Assembly (NCBI GenBank): GCA_031550605.1
Contig: JAVBOK010000011.1
Span: forward strand, 7,909 to 71,908
Direction: 5' to 3'
DNA length: 64,000 bases
Source of the DNA: FLUQ01 sp031550605
GTDB lineage: Bacteria; Desulfobacterota; Desulfovibrionia; Desulfovibrionales; Desulfovibrionaceae
The notes under the pieces are model-generated. The model saw only the letters and a program-made list of their open reading frames with translations. It was not told where the DNA came from and ran no database searches. Below, piece after piece: positions 1-8,518 of this stretch. A program made the translations under genes and the position numbers. How positions within the stretch are numbered: the stretch's first letter is position 1; each line of letters begins with the position of its first letter.

Positions 1-1
1 C

Positions 2-511
2 GCCGGGGTCATTCCGCCGATCTTCGCTTCCAGCCTGCTGATTTTCCCGGCCACGGTGGCCCAGTTCGCCTCCAATACCCCGTGGCTGAAACAGGTTGCC
101 GACTGGTTTTCGCCCCAGACAGTGCTGTACAACGTGCTGTTTGTGAGCCTGATCGTGTTTTTCTGCTTCTTTTACACGGCGATTATTTTTGATCCCAAGG
201 ATATCGCCGAAAATCTGAAGAAACAGGGCGGCTTTGTTCCGGGCATCCGCCCTGGCGGCAAAACCCGTGAAGACATTGACAACGTGCTGACCCGCATCAC
301 CCTGTGGGGCGCTGCCTATATTTCCCTGGTTTGCGTCATTCCGCAGATACTGATGAGCCATTTCAACGTGCCCTTCTATTTCGGGGGCACCAGTCTGCTG
401 ATCGTCGTCGGCGTGGCGATGGACTTTATGTCCCAGATAGAATCGCACCTGATCTCGCGGCAGTACGAAGGGTTGATGGGAAAAACGCGCCTTAAGGGAC
501 GCTATTCGTGA
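2..511 (+). CDS. secY: SecY translocon subunit, 3' part
   Basis: C-terminal 169 residues of the SecY preprotein translocase channel; the start lies outside the window. The frame is open from base 2 and begins within the family motif GVIPPIFASS, followed by hydrophobic segments typical of TM7-TM10 and the cytoplasmic loop GFVPGIRPGG. Its stop TGA overlaps the GTG start of map by three bases (GTGA), so the two genes are translationally coupled. The order secY-map-rpmJ-rpsM-rpsK-rpoA-rplQ is the normal end of the spc/alpha ribosomal cluster. Confidence 0.96.
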   Translation, partial: AGVIPPIFASSLLIFPATVAQFASNTPWLKQVADWFSPQTVLYNVLFVSLIVFFCFFYTAIIFDPKDIAENLKKQGGFVPGIRPGGKTREDIDNVLTRITLWGAAYISLVCVIPQILMSHFNVPFYFGGTSLLIVVGVAMDFMSQIESHLISRQYEGLMGKTRLKGRYS

Positions 512-1293
512 AGAAGTTTCGTGGGGTTTTTCTGAAGAACCCGAACGAGATCGCTTTGCTGCGCGAAGCGAACCGTCTTGTGGCCCTGGCCCTGGATGAA
601 CTGGAAGCCGCGGTGCAGGCCGGCGTTAAGACCATGTTCTTTGAAGAAATCGCGCGTGATTTTTGTTCCCGGCATAGTGTCAAACCCGCGTTTTTGGGCT
701 ATATGGGTTTTCCGTATGCGCTGTGTTGTTCGGTGAACGAAGAAGTTGTGCACGGGTTTCCCTCGGACCGGGTTTTACGCGAAGGCGACATCGTCAGCTT
801 TGACATGGGTGTCATTTTCGAAGGGTTTTACGGCGATTCCGCCCGCACGGCGGCGGTGGGGACCATCACCCCGAAGAACAGACGGCTTCTGGAAGTTACC
901 CGCGAAGCGTTGTTCAAGGGCATTGTGGCGGCCCGGCTGGGCAACGATTTGCGCGATATCGGCGCCGCGGTGCAGGACCATGTGGAGGCCAACGGATTTT
1001 CGGTTATCCGCAGATTCGTGGGGCACGGCATCGGCAGAAACCTGCACGAAAAGCCGGAACTGCCCAACTACCGCGCGCCGGGGCTGCCGGAACTGCCGTT
1101 GCAGGAAGGCATGGTGCTGGCTATCGAACCGATGGTCGCCATGGGTACGCATGAAGTGGACATTCTGGCGGACGGCTGGACGGCGGTCACCCGCGACAGG
1201 GGCATGGCCGCGCATTTTGAGCATTCGGTTGTCGTGACTGCCCAGGGACCCGAGATCTTGAGTTTGTCGCCGCGAGTGAACCAGGCCGCTTGA
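508..1293 (+). CDS. map: Type I methionine aminopeptidase
   Basis: Removes the N-terminal methionine from new proteins in the cytoplasm. It has 261 residues, the usual length for type I enzymes without an N-terminal extension. All five metal ligands are visible: D99 (SFDMG), D110 (YGDSA), H173 (VGHGIG), E207 (IEPM) and E238 (FEHS). The GTG start overlaps the secY stop and matches the position expected from the family. Neighbours are ribosomal and secretion genes, as in most bacteria. Confidence 0.97.
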   Translation: MKKFRGVFLKNPNEIALLREANRLVALALDELEAAVQAGVKTMFFEEIARDFCSRHSVKPAFLGYMGFPYALCCSVNEEVVHGFPSDRVLREGDIVSFDMGVIFEGFYGDSARTAAVGTITPKNRRLLEVTREALFKGIVAARLGNDLRDIGAAVQDHVEANGFSVIRRFVGHGIGRNLHEKPELPNYRAPGLPELPLQEGMVLAIEPMVAMGTHEVDILADGWTAVTRDRGMAAHFEHSVVVTAQGPEILSLSPRVNQAA

Positions 1294-1391
1294 CGGGTAT
1301 CCTTTCCGGTGCTATGACTCGTAGTTCAATTTTTTTGTTTGTTATTGTGTCTGATTTTCGGACACGCGATGCGACGGTGTAGGAGTAGATC

Positions 1392-1505
1392 ATGAAAGTC
1401 AGGCCTTCCGTAAAAAAAATGTGCCCGAAGTGCAAAGTCATCCGCCGTTGCGGCGTTTTGCGGGTAATCTGCGATAACCCCCGGCACAAGCAGCGCCAGG
1501 GCTGA
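1392..1505 (+). CDS. rpmJ: Ribosomal protein L36
   Basis: A 37-residue protein of the large subunit: ATG at 1392, stop TGA at 1503-1505, with GGAG a few bases upstream of the start. The zinc ribbon ligands C11, C14, C27 and H32 are all present (CPKC, then CDNPRH), and the sequence starts MKVRPSVKKMCPKC as in C+ type L36. It lies between map and rpsM; infA, often found here, is absent. The 98 bases upstream are AT-rich and could hold a promoter. Confidence 0.97.
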   Translation: MKVRPSVKKMCPKCKVIRRCGVLRVICDNPRHKQRQG

Positions 1506-1523
1506 GCGAAGCAGGAGTTTCAC

Positions 1524-1892
1524 GTGGCCAGAATAGCTGGAGTTGATTTGCCTAGAGGCAAGCGCGCGGATATCGCCCTGACCTATATTTACGGGATCGG
1601 GCGGGCCACCGCGCTGAAGATTCTTGATGTCACGGGCGTTGACTGGACCCGGGGCATTGATGACCTTTCCGCTGACGAAATCAATGAGATCCGTAAGGAA
1701 CTCGAGCAGAACCATAAGGTTGAGGGCGACCTGCGGCGTGAAGTGTCCGGCAGCATCAAGCGGCTTATGGACATAGGCTGCTACCGGGGTCTGCGGCACA
1801 GAAAGGGCCTGCCCTGCCGGGGGCAACGCACGCACACCAATGCGCGCACCCGTAAGGGCCCCCGCAGAGGCGCGACGCCCAAGAAGAAATAG
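1524..1892 (+). CDS. rpsM: Ribosomal protein S13
   Basis: Small-subunit head protein, 122 residues, normal length. It starts at GTG (1524) after a GCAGGAG ribosome binding site and begins MARIAGVDLPRGKR, the family signature. The C-terminal basic segment GLRHRKGLPCRGQRTHTNAR matches the part that contacts the P-site tRNA. It lies 18 bases after rpmJ and 27 bases before rpsK, consistent with one transcript. Confidence 0.98.
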   Translation: MARIAGVDLPRGKRADIALTYIYGIGRATALKILDVTGVDWTRGIDDLSADEINEIRKELEQNHKVEGDLRREVSGSIKRLMDIGCYRGLRHRKGLPCRGQRTHTNARTRKGPRRGATPKKK

Positions 1893-1919
1893 TTAACCCA
1901 CCCAATCGAGAGTGCAGTC

Positions 1920-2309
1920 ATGGCTAAAGCCAAGCGTACGGTTAAAAAGAAAGAAAAAAAGAACGTGCCGGTCGGGATCGTGCATATCCAGGCCTCATTC
2001 AATAATACGATTATTACCTTTACCGATACCCGGGGCAACGCGGTCAGCTGGGCGTCCGCCGGCCAGGCCGGCTTCAAGGGGTCGCGCAAGTCGACGCCTT
2101 TTGCCGCCCAGGTGGCTGCCGAGCAGGCCGCCCGTCGGGCTCAGGACAACGGCATGCGCACGGTGGGCATTTATGTGCAGGGGCCCGGAACGGGGCGTGA
2201 ATCCGCCATGCGGGCCGTCAACTCCGCCGGGTTCAAAGTCGCTTTCATCAGAGACGTGACCCCCATTCCGCATAATGGCTGCCGTCCTCCCAAGCGGCGC
2301 CGGGTCTGA
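1920..2309 (+). CDS. rpsK: Ribosomal protein S11
   Basis: Small-subunit platform protein, 129 residues. The ATG at 1920 is followed by a Lys-rich N terminus and the S11 core (GIVHIQASFNNTIITFTD, GPGTGRESA, and the C-terminal PHNGCRPPKRRRV). In most bacteria rpsD follows rpsK in this cluster. Here the next gene is rpoA, after only 117 non-coding bases. Confidence 0.98.
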   Translation: MAKAKRTVKKKEKKNVPVGIVHIQASFNNTIITFTDTRGNAVSWASAGQAGFKGSRKSTPFAAQVAAEQAARRAQDNGMRTVGIYVQGPGTGRESAMRAVNSAGFKVAFIRDVTPIPHNGCRPPKRRRV

Positions 2310-2426
2310 TGGCCGGTTTTCCCCCGGCAACGGTATAGGCGACCGGCTTCGCGCAATGCGATGCACGGTCGCCGGTGTGGCATCTGTCTTGGCAACGGCC
2401 GCCACGCGTACTCCAAATAAGCGGGT

Positions 2427-3476
2427 ATGAGCATGCTCACAAAACAAGGCGACAGGCTGATTAACGCCCGGAACTGGTCGGAATTGGTCAAGCCGGAACA
2501 GATATTGCGCGACAGCGACCCCGCTGACACGCAGTATGGCAAATTTGTGTGCGAGCCTCTGGAACGGGGCTATGCCACAACTTTGGGTAACGCGCTGCGG
2601 CGCGTTCTTTTGGCCTCCCTTCAGGGGGCCGCGCTGGTGGCTGTCAAAATTTCCGGAGTGCAGCACGAATTCACGACGATTCCCGGCGTTCTTGAGGACG
2701 CCACCAACATCATTTTGAATCTGAAACAGGTTCGCTTGTCCATGGATACCGATGCCCCCCAGCGTCTTACACTTGACGTGAAAGGCAAGGGAGAGATCAC
2801 GGCAGGCGCCATTGCCTGCACCCAGCATGTCACGGTGCTGAACCCGGAACTGCCGCTTTTTACTATGACCGAGGACATTGAACTGGCCATCGAACTTGAA
2901 GCGCGCATGGGCAAAGGGTACGTACCCGCCGACATGCACGAGGGCCTGTCCGAGGAAATCGGTTTGATTGCTCTGGACGCCAGCTTTTCGCCCATCCGCA
3001 AGGTCGCCTACGCCGTGGAGCAGGCGCGCGTGGGGCAGATGACCAACTATGACAAGCTGATCCTTGAGGTGTGGACGGATGGTTCCGTTACGCCCGAAGA
3101 CGCCATTGCCTATTCCGCCAAGATTCTGAAAGACCAGATATCCGTGTTCATCAACTTTGACGAACGCGCGGCGGGCGGTTCCGGCGGCAGCAGTTCCGGC
3201 ATTTCCGATCTGAACGAGAATGTGTTCAAGTCCATTGACGAACTTGAGCTGTCGGTCCGGGCCACCAACTGTTTAAAGAGCGCCAACATTGACCTTGTCG
3301 GCGAACTGGTGCAGAAGACCGAAGCGGAAATGTTGAAGACCAAGAATTTCGGCCGCAAATCCCTTGACGAAATCCGCAAGGTTCTGGCGGAAATGGGCCT
3401 TGATTTCGGCATGAAAATAGACGGATTCGAGAAGAAATACCAGGAATGGAAGGGGAAGCAGCAAAATGAGGCATAA
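2427..3476 (+). CDS. rpoA: RNA polymerase alpha subunit
   Basis: Alpha subunit, 349 residues, assembly platform of RNA polymerase. The N-terminal domain carries the dimerisation motif GYATTLGNALRRVLL. The C-terminal domain (about residues 265-330) contains SVRATNCLKSANI and the HhH-like segment NFGRKSLDEIRKVL, which contact UP elements and activators. A second in-frame ATG two codons downstream (2433) is an equally possible start; neither has a strong ribosome binding site. The 3' end overlaps rplQ by 11 bases. Confidence 0.97.
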   Translation: MSMLTKQGDRLINARNWSELVKPEQILRDSDPADTQYGKFVCEPLERGYATTLGNALRRVLLASLQGAALVAVKISGVQHEFTTIPGVLEDATNIILNLKQVRLSMDTDAPQRLTLDVKGKGEITAGAIACTQHVTVLNPELPLFTMTEDIELAIELEARMGKGYVPADMHEGLSEEIGLIALDASFSPIRKVAYAVEQARVGQMTNYDKLILEVWTDGSVTPEDAIAYSAKILKDQISVFINFDERAAGGSGGSSSGISDLNENVFKSIDELELSVRATNCLKSANIDLVGELVQKTEAEMLKTKNFGRKSLDEIRKVLAEMGLDFGMKIDGFEKKYQEWKGKQQNEA

Positions 3477-4017
3477 GAATTCCGGGCGCAAACTGAGCCG
3501 GACTCCCGCTCACCGCAAGGCGCTGTTCCGCAACATGGCCAAGGCGCTGCTCACTTACGGGCGCATCACGACAACCGAAGCGAAAGCCAAAGAGCTGCGC
3601 GGCGTTGTTGAACCGCTGATTACGCTCGGCCTGAAAAACGATCTGCATGCCCGGCGCGAAGCGTACCGGGTGCTGGGCAACCACAAGCTGGTCAAGCGCC
3701 TGTTTGATGCGATTGCTCCTGAATTTGCCGGCATTCCCGGCGGTTTCACCAGGGTAATCAAGCTCAGCCTGCCCCGGCAGGGCGATGCGGCCCCCATGGC
3801 CGTCATTGAACTGACCCGTGGCGCGCCTGCGCTGGATGCTCCGGCCAAGGCCGTTGCGGAAAAGGCAAAAGCCAGGGAAAACAAGGCGAAAACTCCCAAG
3901 GCCGACGCTCCGGCCAAACAGCCCAAGCCCAAAGCCCCCAAAGCCACGGCGCCCAAAGCGCCCAAGGCTGCCCCAAAAGCCGCGGCTCCCAAAAAGCTGA
4001 AAATCGGCGGCGAATGA
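3466..4017 (+). CDS. rplQ: Ribosomal protein L17 with long basic C-terminal tail
   Basis: Large-subunit protein near the exit tunnel. It starts MRHKNSGRKLSRTPAHRKAL, the canonical L17 start, and overlaps the end of rpoA. The L17 fold ends near residue 122 (VIELTRG). A further ~60 residues consist almost only of Ala, Lys and Pro (repeated AKAP/PKA units), giving 183 residues against about 120 in short L17 proteins. The tail is low complexity, probably disordered and strongly basic; I infer it contacts rRNA but nothing in the sequence proves a role. Confidence 0.96.
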   Translation: MRHKNSGRKLSRTPAHRKALFRNMAKALLTYGRITTTEAKAKELRGVVEPLITLGLKNDLHARREAYRVLGNHKLVKRLFDAIAPEFAGIPGGFTRVIKLSLPRQGDAAPMAVIELTRGAPALDAPAKAVAEKAKARENKAKTPKADAPAKQPKPKAPKATAPKAPKAAPKAAAPKKLKIGGE

Positions 4018-4065
4018 TCGGCGAAGGCGGGGGGTGAACACCGCCAGCGCGTTGGCCCGAATGTG

Positions 4066-4102
4066 GCGAAGGCCGCTTTCCTTTGCGGAAAGCGGCCTTC
4101 GC
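4066..4102. terminator. Bidirectional terminator after rplQ / nhaC
   Basis: A perfect 16-bp inverted repeat (4066-4081 with 4087-4102) with a 5-nt loop, lying between the convergent rplQ and nhaC genes. The left arm begins GCGAAGGCCGC. T-richness is weak on the plus strand, so the assignment rests on stem strength and position. It probably ends both transcripts. Confidence 0.75.
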
Positions 4103-4168
4103 TTGTATCCAGAGGCCGGGCAATGGGGCCGGGCGGGTTGGCGTTACCCCCTCCGCGGGGGCGCATCA

Positions 4169-5626
4169 TCAGTCCGCGGCCTGCAGCCCTCCGCCGGGCT
4201 GGCTGATGGGCGCCTTTTCCTTGTCAATCGGCTCGCCGGTTACCGGGTCAATATAGCGGATGCTGATCCCCGTGTATGAAAGGACAAGGGTGATCACGGG
4301 GCACAGGTAGCACAGGAAGACATAGGGGAGATAGTCCCAGTAGGTCACGCTCAGGGCGGCCGAAAAAAACATGGCGTTGGTGTGCCAGGGGATCAGCGAA
4401 CCGCCCATGGTGCTGGTGTCTTCCATTGTGCGCGAGAGCATTTCGGGCGCAACGCCCTTTTCCCGGTACAGGGGGGCCAGCAGTTTTCCGGTGATGACCT
4501 GGGCCATGGACTGGGTGCAGCCGACCGCGCCGGACAGATACGACACGCCCATGGTCGCCCATATCAGGCGGGGAAACGTGGTGGTCTGCTTGATGATGAG
4601 ATTGAGGAAGTTGCCCAGAATGCCCATCCGTTCCAACATGCCGCCCAGGCCCATGCCGAAAATCATGATATACGCGACATCCATCATGCTGTTGACTCCG
4701 CCCCGGTTCAGCAGCCGTTTGATCAGATAAATGTCCGAATCGATGCTGAAACCTTTGTGCATGGCGGTAACGACTTCTTTGATGCCGGCGCCCTGGGTGA
4801 CCATGGCCAGTATGCCGCCGGACAAAGCGCCGATCAGGATTGTCGGCAGCGCGGGTGTTTTGAAGACCAGCAGGACGATGACCAGAACAATCGGCAACAG
4901 GGCCACCGGGCCGATATCAAAAATTTTCTGCAGACCCGCCATATACTCGGCCACGGCTTTGGGGTCGTAGTTGGAAGCCGAGTAGTTCGCCCCCAGAATG
5001 TAGAAAAGAACCAGACAGATCAGCCAGGCGGGAACAGTGTTCCACATCATGGAGCCGATGTGCTTGAACAACTCGCCGCCGGCCATGGCGGGGCACAGGT
5101 TCGTGGTGTCGGAAAAAGGGGACATTTTGTCGCCGAACAGCGCGCCGCAGATGACCGCTCCGGCGACCAGCCCGGCGGGAAACCCCATGCTCAGGCCTAT
5201 CCCCATCATGGCAAGGCCGGCGGATCCGGCGGAACCATACGACGTTCCCGTTGCCATGGACAGCATGGAGCACAGGATCAGCGTGGCCGGCAGGAAAACC
5301 TGGGGGCTGATGATTGTAAGGCCGTAGTAAATGATTGTCGGCACGGTGGCGGAGAGGATCCAGGTGCCGATCAGGGCACCCACGGAGACGGTGATCAGGA
5401 CCGAAACAAAGCCGTCGCTGATCGCACCCACGGCGTATTTCTGGATTTGCACCCAATCGAGCTTCCGGATAACGGAGTATGCGAAGATGGCAATCCAGCA
5501 GAGCAGGAGAGGAATGACCAGAGACAGTTTAAGCCGTACGCACACAACGATAATCGTGACAATGGCCAGCATGATGAGGACAGAATCAGCAAAAGAAACC
5601 TGCATGTTCTTTTCGTGATGTTTCAT
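4169..5626 (-). CDS. nhaC: NhaC-family Na+/H+ antiporter
   Basis: Inner-membrane antiporter of 485 residues with about 12 hydrophobic segments. Family motifs include GTWILSATVPTIIYYGL, SMATGTSYGSAGSAG and FGDKMSPFSDTTNLCPAMAG, which carries the conserved Asp residues of the NhaC ion path, and a second half with GCTQSMAQVITG. The start ATG at 5626 is preceded by AAAGGG at good spacing; an upstream in-frame start would add 11 residues without a better binding site. It is single-gene, convergent with rplQ. Some family members exchange malate/lactate or other solutes rather than Na+, so the substrate is not certain. Confidence 0.88.
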   Translation of the reverse strand: MKHHEKNMQVSFADSVLIMLAIVTIIVVCVRLKLSLVIPLLLCWIAIFAYSVIRKLDWVQIQKYAVGAISDGFVSVLITVSVGALIGTWILSATVPTIIYYGLTIISPQVFLPATLILCSMLSMATGTSYGSAGSAGLAMMGIGLSMGFPAGLVAGAVICGALFGDKMSPFSDTTNLCPAMAGGELFKHIGSMMWNTVPAWLICLVLFYILGANYSASNYDPKAVAEYMAGLQKIFDIGPVALLPIVLVIVLLVFKTPALPTILIGALSGGILAMVTQGAGIKEVVTAMHKGFSIDSDIYLIKRLLNRGGVNSMMDVAYIMIFGMGLGGMLERMGILGNFLNLIIKQTTTFPRLIWATMGVSYLSGAVGCTQSMAQVITGKLLAPLYREKGVAPEMLSRTMEDTSTMGGSLIPWHTNAMFFSAALSVTYWDYLPYVFLCYLCPVITLVLSYTGISIRYIDPVTGEPIDKEKAPISQPGGGLQAAD

Positions 5627-6203
5627 ACGGTACCCTTTGTTTTGTGCATTTCTTTGCATTGTGCGCCTACATAAACAGTTGGTCCCTTTGCGGTTGGAAA
5701 AAACAGGATCTGAGCGGGGGGCAGGTTTTCTGCAAATCGGCGGTCCGGAAAATTTTCGAAAACGTTTTCTGTAAAAGCAGATACGCGCCGGAATCCAAAG
5801 GCGCTGCCATGGCGTTGCACAACTCTATCCATGACAGAGATCTTGCTTTTTTGCTTCTGCGGTTACCCGGTGATGCGTGGATTCATAAAAATGGCATAAT
5901 TCCGATCGTTATGGCAAGAAAACAGTCTATATAAAGGAGAACAGCGGCGAAAATTTTTTGTATCGCGTTGGGCTGTTTGTCGTTTCAAGGAAAAACGGTC
6001 CTGTTTTTCTTCCTGTTCGCCGGCAGTATAAAGCTTTTTATTCAAGATTTAAACCAGATATTTTGCATTTTCTCGGGAACGGGCGCAATTCGCCTGCCAT
6101 GGGGGCGGCACGGTTCGCGTTTGCGGGGCGGAAGGCGGTTTTTGCCCGCCGCGGAAACGGCAGCGGTTTCCGCCGAGAGGGCCGCATTGTCTTTGCCGGC
6201 GCG
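5627..6203. other. Intergenic region, no gene recognised
   Basis: This 577-base gap lies upstream of nhaC and downstream of the EamA gene stop. It is clearly AT-richer than its surroundings between about 5640 and 6065. Short open frames occur on both strands (for example 5644-5934 on plus) but lack family resemblance and have weak starts; I treat them as chance. It probably holds the nhaC promoter; I could not assign a convincing -35/-10 pair. Confidence 0.5.
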
Positions 6204-7250
6204 TCATGCCCGCTGGATCAGCCGGATGCCCGACAGGACCAGAATCAGGCCGGCGGCCAGCGACCAGTCCAGGGTTTCGTTCAGGATCAGCCAGCCGCTG
6301 ACAATGCCGAATACCGGCACCAGATTGATGAACACGGCCGCCCGGCCGGCGCCCAGGCGCATGATACCCAGGTAGTACAGGGTAAAGCCCAGGGCGGTGC
6401 CCAAAGTTCCGAGAAAGGCCAGGGACAGCCAGGTGACGGGACTGAAGGCCAGAAAGGCCAGAGGGCCGCTTTCCAGGCAGGCGGCCGGCCCGAGGAAGAG
6501 CAGGCCGAAAATGCAGGCCCAGGTGGTGGACATCAGAGGGCTGAGGCGTTCGAGAGCCATTTTGCCCAGCAGCGAATACGAAGCCCAGCACAGGACGCAG
6601 CCGAAAATCAGGACGTCGCCCAGACCTGTCTGTCCGGAAAAGACGTTCCAGGGGCTGCCGTGGGTGACGGTCACGGCCGCGCCGGCCAGCGCGCAGGAAA
6701 AGCCGAGCGCGCCGAAGGGGGTGATCCGTTCTTTGAAAAAGAGCGCCAGACCCAGATAGGTCATGCTGGGGTTGATCGCCACGATGACCGAAGCCCGGCC
6801 GGCTTCGGTCAGTCCGAGCCCTTTGATGAAGAAATAATTGTACCCGAACATGCCGGTCAGGCCCAGCAGGGCCAGGAGCGCCCCGTCGCGGAACGGCAGG
6901 CCGCGGGGGACCAGGCGCCCTTCCCTGCGCAGGGTCAGGGGGATCAGCACCACAGCGGCCAGGACGAAACGCCAGAATGCGCCGGTCAGGGGGGCGCTGT
7001 CCATGGCGACCAGGCGCCCGGCGACAAAAGTGCCGCCCCAGGCCGCCATGGTCAGCAACAACAGGATGTAGATCAGATTGGCGGAAACGTTGCGGCCGGC
7101 CTGGCCGTATTGCCTGGCGTCCGAGGGGGAAGGGGCGGACAGGGCATCACGTTCCGGGGTTGAAGCATGCACGGCGGGTGTCCGTTTTTTGCCCTGCGGC
7201 AGAGCAGCGTTGAAATTTTTCCATGCACCGATGGTGAAAGAATTACACAA
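6204..7250 (-). CDS. EamA-family (DMT) metabolite exporter
   Basis: Integral membrane protein of 348 residues with ten predicted TM helices in two EamA repeats (about residues 58-195 and 210-345). Motifs: AAWGGTFVAGR in TM1, NYFFIKGL, VIVAINPSMTYL, and the second-repeat equivalents CWASYSLLGK and FINLVPVFGIVSG. A GGAGAAAGA site just before the ATG at 7250 supports this start, giving an unusual soluble ~57-residue N-terminal extension rich in Ser, Pro and charged residues. Members export amino acids, purines or drugs; the substrate cannot be read from sequence. Confidence 0.88.
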   Translation of the reverse strand: MCNSFTIGAWKNFNAALPQGKKRTPAVHASTPERDALSAPSPSDARQYGQAGRNVSANLIYILLLLTMAAWGGTFVAGRLVAMDSAPLTGAFWRFVLAAVVLIPLTLRREGRLVPRGLPFRDGALLALLGLTGMFGYNYFFIKGLGLTEAGRASVIVAINPSMTYLGLALFFKERITPFGALGFSCALAGAAVTVTHGSPWNVFSGQTGLGDVLIFGCVLCWASYSLLGKMALERLSPLMSTTWACIFGLLFLGPAACLESGPLAFLAFSPVTWLSLAFLGTLGTALGFTLYYLGIMRLGAGRAAVFINLVPVFGIVSGWLILNETLDWSLAAGLILVLSGIRLIQRA

Positions 7251-7572
7251 TTCTTTCTCCGGACGCGGGCAAGCCGCCTCGGCTTGTCCCGGGGCGCGGT
7301 TCCGGGCGGCGGCTTCGCTGCGCCGCGTATCCGCCGGACACTTTCAAAATTAATTTGCTTTTGAGATTTATATATTGAAATTACTAAATAAAATATTTTT
7401 AAATAATTTTATACCAATAATAATACCAACTACTTTCGGAGATGAGGCCGGACTTTTGGGGACGGCGTTGTCCAACTTTTTTATAATAGGCTGTGCCGCA
7501 GTTAATGATTGATATGCTATTTTAGCAGGTTCGTGAACATGTGGGGGCAATCCGAATTTTGAAATCCTAGTG
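7251..7572. other. AT-rich boundary of a genomic island remnant
   Basis: The composition falls abruptly from GC-rich to strongly AT-rich near 7340 and stays low to about 8100. No convincing gene is visible. A 60-codon minus-strand frame (7368-7550) has no recognisable motif. The 10-mer TTGAAATTAC at 7375-7384 recurs at 11138-11147, on the other side of the island, and might be an attachment-site remnant, but AT-rich 10-mers can match by chance. Confidence 0.4.
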
Positions 7573-8040
7573 TCACTTGCGCTGCAGTATGAACTCCCAG
7601 GGCCGTCCCCAGGTACAACCGTATCTCAGGCGTCCATCAGGAAGCGCTAAGATATAATCTGGAAATTTCACTCGCTCTAACCATACTACTAACGTCTCCG
7701 GTGGTATCAAATCAGGATGGCTCCGCGATTTCTCAATATTTTTTATAGGATATATTGTATCTCTTCCAAGCACACTGCGAATGAATCTCATCTTACTGAT
7801 ATCAAAAATAAAAATAGCCGAAGATGCTTTTTTAAGAAGTTCTTGTTTGTCATTTTCGCCAAAGTACCTCATCAAATCTTCTTTTTTTGTGGCCTCAATG
7901 ACAATCACCCAACTACCGTGCATCGCCTGGCATTTTGTCGCGCAAAACGCTATATCGGTATAAAAAAGTACAGCGCATACACACAAGAGAACAACTAGGT
8001 AGCTATATCTGTGTGGTCTCAAAACCACGGCAATCCCCAT
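7573..8040 (-). CDS. Hypothetical secreted protein
   Basis: Not recognised. About 155 residues from the ATG at 8040 (an alternative ATG lies at 8052). The N terminus has basic residues, then a hydrophobic stretch (VVLLCVCAVLF) ending near FCATKC, which looks like a Sec signal peptide. The mature part contains HGSWVIVIEATKKEDLM, reminiscent of small lipocalin-like secreted domains, and ends WGRPWEFILQRK. Base composition is much lower in GC than neighbouring genes, suggesting acquisition with the island. The opening resembles a real gene but no start signal is strong. Confidence 0.55.
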   Translation of the reverse strand: MGIAVVLRPHRYSYLVVLLCVCAVLFYTDIAFCATKCQAMHGSWVIVIEATKKEDLMRYFGENDKQELLKKASSAIFIFDISKMRFIRSVLGRDTIYPIKNIEKSRSHPDLIPPETLVVWLERVKFPDYILALPDGRLRYGCTWGRPWEFILQRK

Positions 8041-8518
8041 GCGCATCGTCAAAATTTAGGAATCAATCGTTTACTAAACACAGCTTTAATAATACGTCCT
8101 GAAAGAGGCGGAGTAAACCAGTCAAAAAACTATGGTGTCACGGTGTTTGCAGCCAGGTGCGGTACATGTCCCGCACGTCCCGGCGCTTATCTGAATTCCG
8201 ATACGGCTCCAATGCGCTTTTTGCTTTTTCGCCTTTGGCGGTTGAGCGGAATGGTCGCGCAGTCTTCACGAAGTGAAGCATACTGCGCTATATTTATGCT
8301 CTCCGCAAAGACTCGGAGCAGACCGCCCGCCATTTCCCATGTCGCCCGCGCTGACTCTTCCGCGCCCGAAGCCTCGCAGAGCGCACCCGGTTTCCGAAGG
8401 AAACTGGTAAGTGCGCCCTCACCGTTGTGAGGGACTGGAGTTGCCCTATGCACCAGGACGATTACAGTGTTTTTCCTTTTACCAACGGGCACCCGCGCAT
8501 GACAAAAAAGCACAAAAC
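8041..8518. other. Island segment without a convincing gene
   Basis: This 478-base stretch precedes the KilA-N gene stop. A 108-codon minus frame (8187-8513) ends in a Lys/Arg-rich segment; its internal part (ATIPLNRQRRKSKKRIGAVSEF) seems familiar from small Desulfovibrio hypotheticals, but that is memory and not proof. Short inverted repeats occur, such as CTTCACGAAGTGAAG near 8266 and CTCACCGTTGTGAG near 8418. It may be a decayed repeat or small mobile element. Confidence 0.35.

Noticed and set aside
4382..5674. Long plus-strand open frame over nhaC, and similar long frames opposite dnaE, lpxB, M16C and addAB
   Set aside because: They are rich in His, Gln, Gly and Arg with no motif, and each lies antisense to a recognised gene; GC-rich codon use opens such frames.
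5644..5934. 96-codon plus-strand ORF upstream of nhaC
   Set aside because: It covers the expected promoter region, has no homology I recognise and no ribosome binding site.
8187..8513. 108-codon minus-strand ORF upstream of the KilA-N gene
   Set aside because: No start signal, low-complexity basic end and partly palindromic DNA; may be a decayed repeat.
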